A DNA stretch of 33,377 nucleotides, taken from an uncultured Porphyromonadaceae bacterium (lineage in GTDB: Bacteria; Bacteroidota; Bacteroidia; Bacteroidales; Muribaculaceae). The notes below the pieces were generated by a model. That model was not told the DNA's origin, did no database searches, and saw only the letters and a list, made by a program, of their open reading frames with translations. A program made the translations under genes and the position numbers. Each line of letters starts with the position of its first letter. Within the stretch, counting starts at the first letter, position 1. The stretch spans positions 1 to 33,377 of the forward strand of contig CAMWJD010000002.1 of NCBI GenBank assembly GCA_947174515.1, in the 5' to 3' direction. This document shows positions 16,947-25,263 of the stretch, piece by piece.

Positions 16947-18104
16947 ATGAAAAAATACTTACTCTCATTTTCCGCGCTTTTCTGCGCAAGCGCAATGATG
17001 CTTACCGGATGCTCAAACAATGACGATCCGAAGCAGGAAGACAACAACAATGACAACGCCGCCACCCTCGACTACAACGAAAAGAACGCTGCAAGCTGGA
17101 GCAACTACATGCAGCAGGTGGCACTACTGCTGCAGATGGACTCCAATACCCTCTATGAGGCCTGGACAGTATCATACGACGGCGGAGCTCCCTTCGCCAC
17201 AAGCTTCAAGCAGCACAACGGCGGCGACTATTCAAGCGCACTCAGCTGCGTGGAGCAGATCATCGAAGGCTGCGCCGACATCGCAAACGAGGTAGGTACA
17301 GCCAAGATCGGAGACCCCTATAATCTCTATATATCAGGCGACACACAGGCTGCACTCTACTCTGTTGAATCATGGTATAGCTGGCACTCTCGCGAAGACT
17401 ATTCAAACAATATCCTCTCAATCCGCAATTCCTACTATGGATCGCTTGACGGCACTGTCAGCCCTAAGTCGCTTTCCGCACTTATCGCAACTGAAAATGC
17501 CCAACTCGACTCTGATGTGAAGGCTGCAATTGCCAACGCTTCAAACGCTATCCTCGCTATCCCGCAGCCTTTCCGCAATCACATCAACAGCAGCGAAAGT
17601 CGCTCCGCAATGACTGCATGCGCTGACCTTGAAGAACTGCTCTCAAAAGATCTTAAGAATGCTGTCAGCAAATTGGGCGACGACAGCCGCTATCAAGACA
17701 TAGTAGACAATTATGTGGATGTAGTGGTAGTGCCGACCTACAAGAGCCTGAAAGAACGAAACGAGGCTCTCTATCAGACTGTGCTTAAATTCAAAAACTC
17801 CCCGTCTGACGCCAATTTCGCCTCCGCTTGCAATGCCTGGCTTGAGGCACGCGAGCCTTGGGAGAAGAGCGAGGCATTCCTCTTCGGTCCTGTAGATGCA
17901 CTCGGCCTCGACCCCAATATGGACAGCTGGCCTCTCGACCAGGACAACATCGTGCAGATCCTCAACTCCGGCAACTACGACAATCTTGACTGGAGCGACG
18001 GAGATGACGACGACACCATCGAGGCTGTGCAATCCGTAAGAGGGTTCCACACTCTTGAATTCCTCCTTTTCAAAGACGGACAACCACGCAAAGTAAAGAA
18101 CTGA
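16947..18104 (+). CDS. Imelysin family (peptidase M75-like) lipoprotein
   Basis: Lipobox MLTGCSNN; REPWEKSEAFLFGPVDALGLDPNMDSWPLD and VRGFHTLEFLLF (GxHxxE) imelysin signatures. Confidence 0.9.
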   Translation: MKKYLLSFSALFCASAMMLTGCSNNDDPKQEDNNNDNAATLDYNEKNAASWSNYMQQVALLLQMDSNTLYEAWTVSYDGGAPFATSFKQHNGGDYSSALSCVEQIIEGCADIANEVGTAKIGDPYNLYISGDTQAALYSVESWYSWHSREDYSNNILSIRNSYYGSLDGTVSPKSLSALIATENAQLDSDVKAAIANASNAILAIPQPFRNHINSSESRSAMTACADLEELLSKDLKNAVSKLGDDSRYQDIVDNYVDVVVVPTYKSLKERNEALYQTVLKFKNSPSDANFASACNAWLEAREPWEKSEAFLFGPVDALGLDPNMDSWPLDQDNIVQILNSGNYDNLDWSDGDDDDTIEAVQSVRGFHTLEFLLFKDGQPRKVKN

Positions 18105-18112
18105 AAATATCT

Positions 18113-19549
18113 ATGATAAGTAAATCTCATTCCATCTATATCTGCCTCACGGGTATGGCGGCTTTATTGTCGGCCTGCGAGAGCGACGGACTGGATGTGC
18201 TTGACATTGAGGTTCCTGCCGGCTATGAGCTGTCGGCGGGAACTTCCACGATATTCCTTAACTCGTCGGTTGCATACGATAGCGAGGCGCCTTGGGTGAA
18301 GGGCGACTACCTGACCCGATTCGTGCGCGGCGACAGGCTCTATGACGATGTCCGCACTTCAACCAACGGACAAGGTGGAGGACTCGGACCCGTATATGCC
18401 GGATATTCATGCGGAAGTTGCCACCGAAATGCCGGACGCACACGCCCCGGGGTGTGGAACGACAACGGATCCGGTTCCTACGGATTCTCGGCGATGCTCG
18501 TCTATATCACACGCAAAAACGGCGCGTTTTTCCGCGACTACGGACGCGTGCTCCACGACCAGGCCATCTACGGCGTAAAGCCGGAAGGGAAATTGAAGGT
18601 AGACTGGAACTATCAGCAGTTCTCGTTTCCTGACGGCGACACATATGAGCTGGCATATCCATCATACACCATCACCGACTGGTATGCCGACGAGATCGCT
18701 CCCGAAGACCTCTTCTGCACCGTGCGGGTGCCTCTTCGGCACGTAGGCATGGGACAGCTGATGTCACTCGACCAGCACGAAATAGAACAGCTGGCTGCTA
18801 AAAGCAACTATCCGGAATGGGGCATCAGCGGACGCTGCAACTACATCAGCGAACGCGGTGTGACAAGCCTCGGCATCTCCGGGAACAAGGCTCAGCATGC
18901 CGACCTCACGGTGGAGCTCGGATTCTCAAGCGATATGGGCGTGACCAACAGCCGCTATCCTGAAGAAATCTGCGAGGGTCAGATACAGATGAACCAAGGA
19001 TCAATGATGGGTCTTTCCTACGACCAGCTCGACGTGTCTACGGAAGACATGGAAAACGTTGACCTCTACATGCAGTCGCTCGGTGTTCCCGCCCGTCGCA
19101 ACGTGAACGATCCTGACGTAAAGAGAGGCGAAGCTCTCTTCTTCCAGGCGGGATGCCATCTATGCCATGTGACTACACTACATACTCGCCCACGTGGCTC
19201 CACACTGCTTGCAGGCACCCAACTTCCTTGGCTGGGCAACCAGACTATCCACCCATACAGCGACTTTCTGCTGCACGACATGGGCTCAGAGATAATGGGA
19301 GTCGGGCTCAACGACAACTATGTGTCCGGGCTCGCCCGAGGCAACGAATGGCGCACCACTCCTCTCTGGGGCGTCGGTCTGCAGGAAAAGGTCAACGGAC
19401 ACACATGCTTCCTCCACGACGGCAGAGCACGCAACTTCACCGAAGCCATAATGTGGCACGGAGGGGAAGGGGAAGCCTCGAAAAACAAATTCAAGAACAT
19501 GCCGCGCAAAGACCGCGACGCCATAATAAAATTCCTCCAATCCCTGTAG
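18113..19549 (+). CDS. Di-heme DUF1111-type oxidoreductase/peroxidase-like lipoprotein
   Basis: Lipobox LLSACES; two CxxCH motifs (CGSCH, CHLCH); GQGGGLGPVYAGYSCGSCHRNAGR; TPLWGVGLQEKVNGHTCFLHDGRARNFTEAIMWHGGEGE. Confidence 0.9.
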   Translation: MISKSHSIYICLTGMAALLSACESDGLDVLDIEVPAGYELSAGTSTIFLNSSVAYDSEAPWVKGDYLTRFVRGDRLYDDVRTSTNGQGGGLGPVYAGYSCGSCHRNAGRTRPGVWNDNGSGSYGFSAMLVYITRKNGAFFRDYGRVLHDQAIYGVKPEGKLKVDWNYQQFSFPDGDTYELAYPSYTITDWYADEIAPEDLFCTVRVPLRHVGMGQLMSLDQHEIEQLAAKSNYPEWGISGRCNYISERGVTSLGISGNKAQHADLTVELGFSSDMGVTNSRYPEEICEGQIQMNQGSMMGLSYDQLDVSTEDMENVDLYMQSLGVPARRNVNDPDVKRGEALFFQAGCHLCHVTTLHTRPRGSTLLAGTQLPWLGNQTIHPYSDFLLHDMGSEIMGVGLNDNYVSGLARGNEWRTTPLWGVGLQEKVNGHTCFLHDGRARNFTEAIMWHGGEGEASKNKFKNMPRKDRDAIIKFLQSL

Positions 19550-19578
19550 CCCATAATTTATGATAAATAAAGCTAAAT

Positions 19579-19608
19579 CATGATTTATCATGCCATATCA
19601 TGATAAAT
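19579..19608. repeat. TCATG-containing ~10-bp direct repeats forming a hairpin ATTTATCATG-CCATAT-CATGATAAAT
   Basis: TCATGATTTA TCATGCCATA TCATGATAAA; inverted repeat at 19583-19608. Confidence 0.55.
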
Positions 19609-19637
19609 ACCCTAAAACCCGACAACCAAAAAAACTA

Positions 19638-20852
19638 ATGAAAAAAATAATACTCCCAGCCCTACTCTCCCTATTATTCTCTCCTCTCGTACACGCCCAG
19701 TACGACACCGACACTGAAAACGGCGTCGTGTCGCTTGCCGACCATCGGGGATTCACTTTCACCACCAAGAAAGGGGACTTCCTTTTCAAACCATATCTCT
19801 TAGTGCAGACCACTGCCAACTATAACTATTATGACGACGCAGGTCTTGACCCCGCCTACAATCAGGACAATGTCGCAAATTCCGGATTTGCCATTCCTTA
19901 CGCAGTGCTGGGATTCACGGGCAAGGCATTCAATATCGTCACCTTCAACCTGTCGATCAACGCGGCTGCCTCCGGTGGAGGTCTGCTGCAACAGGCATGG
20001 GCGGATGTCCGCCCCTCCGATGAATTCGGCGTCAAGATCGGTAAGTTCAAGACCCCATTCTCTCACGCCTACCTCACCACTCTCGGCGAGACTCTTTTCC
20101 CCGTGCTCCCGACTTCCCTGACTGCCTCAGTGATACTCCCCTACTCGCTCAACGCCGTGACTCCGCATATAGGCACCGGATTCGACCTCGGTGTGGAAGT
20201 ACACGGCATGATAAAGGAGAAATTCGGCTACCAGATAGGTCTTTTCAACGGCACCGGGGCAAGCGTGAACATAGCGACGAAGACCATCAGCGATGACTGG
20301 CATATCCCCTCGCTCCTCTATGCAGCCAGGCTCACATATCAGCCATTCGGTGTCATGCCGGCATCGCAGGGCGACCCGAGGCGCCTCAACAGCAATAAAA
20401 TGCTCGTAGGCGTTTCCGGATCACTAAATGTAGAAAGCGAGAACGAGAGCACCAACGATTTCCGTCTCGGACTGGAATGGTCGTGGATCAAAAACCGCTG
20501 GTATTTCGGAGCCGAGGTCTACTATATGAACGTTGGCTTCACAAAAAGACAGAAGATCGACACTTCCTACAATTATTTCGGAGGATACGGTCAGGCGGGA
20601 TATTTTATCACAAACAAACTCCAGGGATGTCTGCGTTATGATTTCTTTGAGCGAAACTCAACAAAGAAGGGTGGCTTCCTCAACATGCCTGCCATAGGAG
20701 CCAACTATTTCATCAACAGCATCAACCTTAAGCTTCAGGCGATGTACCAATATACCGGACGCACCGGACACGCACGCCAGATGGACCGCGATGAGGATAA
20801 TCTCGGACTCGCCACAAGCTCAGTGACTATAATGGCACAATATTCCTTCTAA
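19638..20852 (+). CDS. Second porin (phosphate-selective porin O/P-like)
   Basis: Signal peptide MKKIILPALLSLLFSPLVHAQ; FLFKPYLLVQTTANYNYYDD; ADVRPSDEFGVKIGKFKTPFSHAYLTTLGETLFP; terminal ATSSVTIMAQYSF. Confidence 0.78.
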   Translation: MKKIILPALLSLLFSPLVHAQYDTDTENGVVSLADHRGFTFTTKKGDFLFKPYLLVQTTANYNYYDDAGLDPAYNQDNVANSGFAIPYAVLGFTGKAFNIVTFNLSINAAASGGGLLQQAWADVRPSDEFGVKIGKFKTPFSHAYLTTLGETLFPVLPTSLTASVILPYSLNAVTPHIGTGFDLGVEVHGMIKEKFGYQIGLFNGTGASVNIATKTISDDWHIPSLLYAARLTYQPFGVMPASQGDPRRLNSNKMLVGVSGSLNVESENESTNDFRLGLEWSWIKNRWYFGAEVYYMNVGFTKRQKIDTSYNYFGGYGQAGYFITNKLQGCLRYDFFERNSTKKGGFLNMPAIGANYFINSINLKLQAMYQYTGRTGHARQMDRDEDNLGLATSSVTIMAQYSF

Positions 20853-20897
20853 TTCGACAATAAGACTTATTCGACTTATAAGACTTATAAGATTTAA
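20853..20897. repeat. 9-bp tandem array (AAGACTTAT-type), 5 units
   Basis: TTCGACAAT AAGACTTAT TCGACTTAT AAGACTTAT AAGATTTAA. Confidence 0.6.
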
Positions 20898-20910
20898 GTT
20901 ATGAATTTTT

Positions 20911-21615
20911 ATGAAATTCTATAATTACATTATCTTGGCATCTGTCTTTTTAGGTTCTTTCACATCTTGCGACGAGGGGCGCATCTACAATGATGACATC
21001 ATACAAACAGAAGATGGAGGAGCAGCCCACTTTTCAGGCATAGTGACAGGGACTGACACCTGGAGCCAAGGCTACACTCTCGCTTTGGCAGGGTTTGAAG
21101 ACGGCAACGAGTACGCCCTCATCAGCAAGAATATTGAAACGTCGGTAAGTGACGGAAAATGCGACATAACCCTTTCCGGCATTCCCGGAGAGGTGACCAA
21201 AATCGAACTGTGTGCTGTCGATCGCCTGCGTCGACGGGTAGCCACGTTTCTATCTACCGACTATAATCCTAAGGATGCGAACTTGCAGTTAAGTGCAGAA
21301 GTGGTTGATATGTCAATGTCCGCAGCTATTCAGACTGAAATATTCAACACTACATGTGTGCAATGTCATGGCGGCAACGGATATGCCGCAGCCGGTCTGG
21401 ACCTGCTCACCGGCAACAGCTTCAGAAACCTTATATCGGTTCCCTCGAGAAAGATTCCCGGGAAAGACCGTGTAGCACCGGGGAAAAGCGGAGAAAGCGA
21501 ACTTTTTATGATTCTTGACTCTGAAATATCGGCAGACTGGAACTATGATCATTCAGTAGAAGTGGTAAGGCAGGAAAAGCTGGATCTAATCCGCAACTGG
21601 ATCGATAACCTTTAA
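20911..21615 (+). CDS. Mono-heme c-type cytochrome-like lipoprotein
   Basis: Lipobox-like GSFTSCDEG; CVQCHGGNGYAAAGLDLLTGNSFRNLISVPS; C-terminal KLDLIRNWIDNL. Confidence 0.8.
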   Translation: MKFYNYIILASVFLGSFTSCDEGRIYNDDIIQTEDGGAAHFSGIVTGTDTWSQGYTLALAGFEDGNEYALISKNIETSVSDGKCDITLSGIPGEVTKIELCAVDRLRRRVATFLSTDYNPKDANLQLSAEVVDMSMSAAIQTEIFNTTCVQCHGGNGYAAAGLDLLTGNSFRNLISVPSRKIPGKDRVAPGKSGESELFMILDSEISADWNYDHSVEVVRQEKLDLIRNWIDNL

Positions 21616-21633
21616 TCAATGATCAACAATCAA

Positions 21634-21655
21634 CGCAAATCGCAATTAATTTGCG
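21634..21655. promoter_or_regulatory. Dyad CGCAAAT-N8-ATTTGCG overlapping a -33 element
   Basis: Perfect 7-nt arms; TTTG at 21650-21653 is the -33 of the following promoter. Confidence 0.45.
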
Positions 21656-21681
21656 CATCTCTAATAAAATGGTTATTTTTG
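21650..21681 (+). promoter_or_regulatory. Promoter for the Rid-like/CcsBA transcript
   Basis: TTTG (21650-21653) - N20 - TATTTTTG (21674-21681). Confidence 0.6.
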
Positions 21682-21697
21682 TGAAGAATTAAACAAA

Positions 21698-22813
21698 ATG
21701 CAATATATAAATATCAAATATGATGGTGCTGAGGCAGTTGTGGCTCTTTTTGAAAATGGCAGAAAAGAGGCGCATGCCTACATCACACCCACATCCGGCT
21801 CCGGAAATGCCTCTTCCCAGATAATGGCTATTGACACCGCCGTTAAAATGCTGGCAGATGAAACCGGACTCAAACCTGTATTCAAGCGTTATCTGCTTAG
21901 CGACCCATCCAATCAGACTCAGTATCTTCCGCAAGAGGAACCATGTGCCTGCTCTGTGTTAGGACAGTCACCGCTCAACGGCACCAAAGCCTCATTGCTT
22001 GTCCTTCTTGAGGAAGAGGCTGATTTCCGTCCATATGAAGGTGGACTTTGGGAAGACTCCAAAGGTCGTATATGGGTAGGAGACAGCACTGACATTGCGA
22101 CAGGCGACTCTCTGACAATGACTGTCGCTTATCTGGAACGTCTGTCTCTGATGCTGGCGCAAAGAGGTGCCTCCCTGAAAGACAATTGCCTGCGCACATG
22201 GTTTTTCGTACGTGATATCGACAACAACTACAAGGGGGTGGTGCAGGGGCGCAACAGTGTCTTCGCCCGTGAGGGCCTGACCTCAGACACTCATTTCATA
22301 GCATCGACCGGCATCGAGGGACAGGCAGCCGAACCCTCCCGGCTCGTAGCGTTCAATGCTTTTGCCGATACGCGGATCAAAGCGCCTCAGATCAAATACC
22401 TTTACGGCAAGACCCATCTTAATCCCACATATGAATATGGTGTGGCATTCGAACGCGCTACCGCCGTAGACTATGCCGACCGCCGCCACGTCTATGTATC
22501 AGGCACAGCAAGCATCGACAACAAGGGGCAAATTGTAGCCCCCGGCGACATAAAGGCACAGACTGACCGTATGCTTGAGAATATCGGTGTGCTTTTGGCT
22601 GAGGGCGACTGTGGTTGGGAAGATGTCGCCCATATGACGGTCTATATCCGCGATATTGCCGACCATGCACTCATAAGTCGAATTATGAGAGAGCGCTTTC
22701 CTGACATACCTAAATCGATAGTGCTCGCTCCGGTGTGCCGTCCGGGTTGGCTTATAGAAACTGAATGTATGGCTGTAAAGAAGGCTGACAATCGCGATTA
22801 TGAGCCGTACTGA
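21698..22813 (+). CDS. Rid/YjgF-like family protein (two-domain, FkbO/Hyg5-like architecture)
   Basis: HVYVSGTASIDNKGQIVAPGDIKAQTDRMLENIGVLLAEGDCGWEDVAHMTVYIRDIADHALI is Rid-like; extended N-terminal domain. Confidence 0.75.
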   Translation: MQYINIKYDGAEAVVALFENGRKEAHAYITPTSGSGNASSQIMAIDTAVKMLADETGLKPVFKRYLLSDPSNQTQYLPQEEPCACSVLGQSPLNGTKASLLVLLEEEADFRPYEGGLWEDSKGRIWVGDSTDIATGDSLTMTVAYLERLSLMLAQRGASLKDNCLRTWFFVRDIDNNYKGVVQGRNSVFAREGLTSDTHFIASTGIEGQAAEPSRLVAFNAFADTRIKAPQIKYLYGKTHLNPTYEYGVAFERATAVDYADRRHVYVSGTASIDNKGQIVAPGDIKAQTDRMLENIGVLLAEGDCGWEDVAHMTVYIRDIADHALISRIMRERFPDIPKSIVLAPVCRPGWLIETECMAVKKADNRDYEPY

Positions 22814-24716
22814 GATCATAGTATTTGTCTCAGCTGTAGTCATTTCTCTGCTGATAGGATTCTCCTCCCTGTTGCCGGCAGAAATATACTCTTCAGCTAT
22901 ATGGAAAATCCTTTGGATAGCGATAGCCGGGGTTCTTATTGTAGGAATAATAATGGGGCGTCTCTGGCGGAATGGTCCTGCTTTAATAATGCATATATCA
23001 TTTTTATGCATGATCGCAGGGGGCTTCTGCACTTCTCTCTTCTCCCGCCGTGGGACGCTCCATCTTTTCCCTTCCCAGACAGCAGATCATTTCATGACAT
23101 CTGACGGAAAGATGGAGAAACTTCCCTCTGCCGTCACCCTGCTGTCGTTTGCTCCGGAATATTATCCGGGAATGAATTTTCCAAAGGATTTCAAGTCGGA
23201 GCTGAAGACTGCATCGGGCGATACGATGAGGATATCGATGAATCATATCGGGCGTCTTGGTAATTACCGCTTTTATCAGACTTCCTACGATGACCGTGGA
23301 GGCACGCTGCTGACAGTCACACACGATCCTGCCGGCATTGCCGTGACATATACAGGTTTCCTTCTCTTTGCCATCGGAGGGCTTGCATGGCTTCTACGTG
23401 GAAAGATAAGGCAGGCAAAGAAAATATCACCCGTCATTATATTGCTATGCTTCATATGCGTAGGTGCGGACAATTTATATGCTGTTCCGGCTGTCGGCGC
23501 AGATATGGCTGACTCTTTGGCAACCAGGCAGGTGCTTTTCAACGGCACTACAATGTCGTTTGCAGGATTCGCCGACAAGCTTACATATAAACTCACCGGA
23601 CGGGGAAGTGTGTCCGGACTCTCACCGGAAGCTTTCACAGCATCCTTGATAAAATACCGGGAAGAATGGAGCAAGGTTCCCCTCCTTAAGGTGAAAAGCA
23701 AGGCTTTGAGAGAAGCCCTTGAGATCGACGGCAAATATGCATCAGTCTCGGATCTCTACGATGAAACGGGAGAATACATCCCTGCACGATTATACAAAGG
23801 GGGTGCCGGATCTCTCGACAAGGATATCCTCGCACTCGATGAAAAGATGGCTCTGCTCATTGATCTTTGGAACGGGGATCTCTTCACCCCACTCCCGCCG
23901 GGATCAGAAAACCTAAGGTCGGATTTTTCGATTAAATCGGAGATTTTATACCATAAGATCCATCCTGTCAAGATGCTTTTCATTTGCGCGATAATAATTG
24001 TCTCCTTCATTCTATTGTCGCGGATATTCAAAAAAGAGATCCCTGTTTTCCCGTTCATTGCAGTCTTGGGGATATTGGGGATAATAGTGTATGTATGGCT
24101 CTGGTATATATCGGGAAGCGTACCACTGTCAGACACTCCCGACATCATGGAGTTTGTCGGCATATGCATGATCCTATTGTCAGGAGTGGCGGCATGGCGT
24201 AAAGAATCCCGGCTTCTCGTGGCTCTCGGTATGGCAGCCGCCTCCTTTCTGCTGCTCGTGGCGTGGCTGGGGATAAAAGATCCTGTCTTGAGTCCCGTGA
24301 TGCCGGTGCTTGCCTCGCCATGGCTGTCGGTACATGTATCGCTCGTGATGCTGGCATACGCAGTTCTCGGATTCACGCTTCCGGTTGCCGTCACCGCACT
24401 TTCGGTGTCCTCTCAACGGGACAGGCTCGTACATCTTGCCATGTCCCTTCTTGCGCCCGGGATTTTTCTGTTGGGTCTCGGCATCATCACCGGAGCTATG
24501 TGGGCAAATGTGTCATGGGGCCGCTACTGGGCATGGGATCCCAAAGAGACATGGTCGCTCGTCACCTTGATGCTTTATTCCATCCCTCTGCATAAATATT
24601 TCCGGATGCAGCGTCTTCATAAATTCTGCTGCATTTATCTTATCCTCGCTTTCTCATCAATCCTGATGACTTATTTCGGTGTCAATCTCCTCCCGTCACT
24701 CCATGCCTACAACTGA
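22800..24716 (+). CDS. Cytochrome c biogenesis protein, fused ResB-like/CcsA(ResC)-like
   Basis: C-terminal WANVSWGRYWAWDPKETWSLVTLMLYSIPLHKYF (WWD-type CcsA signature), multiple TM segments, ResB-like N-terminal part. Overlaps the preceding stop by 14 nt. Confidence 0.9.
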   Translation: MSRTEIIVFVSAVVISLLIGFSSLLPAEIYSSAIWKILWIAIAGVLIVGIIMGRLWRNGPALIMHISFLCMIAGGFCTSLFSRRGTLHLFPSQTADHFMTSDGKMEKLPSAVTLLSFAPEYYPGMNFPKDFKSELKTASGDTMRISMNHIGRLGNYRFYQTSYDDRGGTLLTVTHDPAGIAVTYTGFLLFAIGGLAWLLRGKIRQAKKISPVIILLCFICVGADNLYAVPAVGADMADSLATRQVLFNGTTMSFAGFADKLTYKLTGRGSVSGLSPEAFTASLIKYREEWSKVPLLKVKSKALREALEIDGKYASVSDLYDETGEYIPARLYKGGAGSLDKDILALDEKMALLIDLWNGDLFTPLPPGSENLRSDFSIKSEILYHKIHPVKMLFICAIIIVSFILLSRIFKKEIPVFPFIAVLGILGIIVYVWLWYISGSVPLSDTPDIMEFVGICMILLSGVAAWRKESRLLVALGMAAASFLLLVAWLGIKDPVLSPVMPVLASPWLSVHVSLVMLAYAVLGFTLPVAVTALSVSSQRDRLVHLAMSLLAPGIFLLGLGIITGAMWANVSWGRYWAWDPKETWSLVTLMLYSIPLHKYFRMQRLHKFCCIYLILAFSSILMTYFGVNLLPSLHAYN

Positions 24717-24722
24717 TCTGTC

Positions 24723-25202
24723 ATGCACCAATATCGAACAATACACGGTTTCCTTGGGCATAAAATGCTCCTGAAAGCAGAAGGACACGTACTTACCCAA
24801 TGCAGATGGACATCTCCTGACTCTACGGGTTTCACGCCGGATGAACCGGGAAACGCAGTAATAGCCACGGCTGTGTCACAGATTTCGGAATATCTGGAAG
24901 GAAGACGAAAGGATTTCTGTGTTCCCCTGCGTCTGGTGGGCACTGAATTCCGAATGAAAGTATGGAATGAGATGCGCCGGATTCCATATGGAGAGACAAT
25001 AACCTACAAGGAACTGGCACGACGCATCGGCTCCCCTGATGCCTGCCGCGCTGTGGCGAATGCCTGCGGAGCCAACCCCTTCCCGATCATAATCCCCTGC
25101 CACCGCGTCGTTGCCTCCGGCGGCAAGCCCGGCGGCTACACCGGAGGTCTCGACATAAAGCTCGCATTGCTTGAGATTGAAAAACGAAACGCTCATCAAT
25201 GA
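24723..25202 (+). CDS. ogt: Methylated-DNA--[protein]-cysteine S-methyltransferase
   Basis: FRMKVWNEMRRIPYGETITYKELARRIGSPDACRAVANACGANPFPIIIPCHRVVASGGKPGGYTGGLDIKLALLEIE; PCHRV active site. Confidence 0.95.
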   Translation: MHQYRTIHGFLGHKMLLKAEGHVLTQCRWTSPDSTGFTPDEPGNAVIATAVSQISEYLEGRRKDFCVPLRLVGTEFRMKVWNEMRRIPYGETITYKELARRIGSPDACRAVANACGANPFPIIIPCHRVVASGGKPGGYTGGLDIKLALLEIEKRNAHQ

Positions 25203-25203
25203 C

Positions 25204-25240
25204 GAAGCCTCCTGCCGCATCGGATGTGGCAGGAGGCTTC
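25204..25240. terminator. Stem-loop between convergent ogt and PfkB-family kinase
   Basis: GAAGCCTCCTGCC-gcatcggatgt-GGCAGGAGGCTTC, 13-bp arms; only weak T-tract. Confidence 0.6.
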
Positions 25241-25263
25241 TGAATAAAAGTAGATAGATTTGA

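Noticed and set aside
23756-24394. 212-aa minus-strand ORF opposite CcsBA
   Set aside because: Antisense shadow of the CcsA domain with no motif support.
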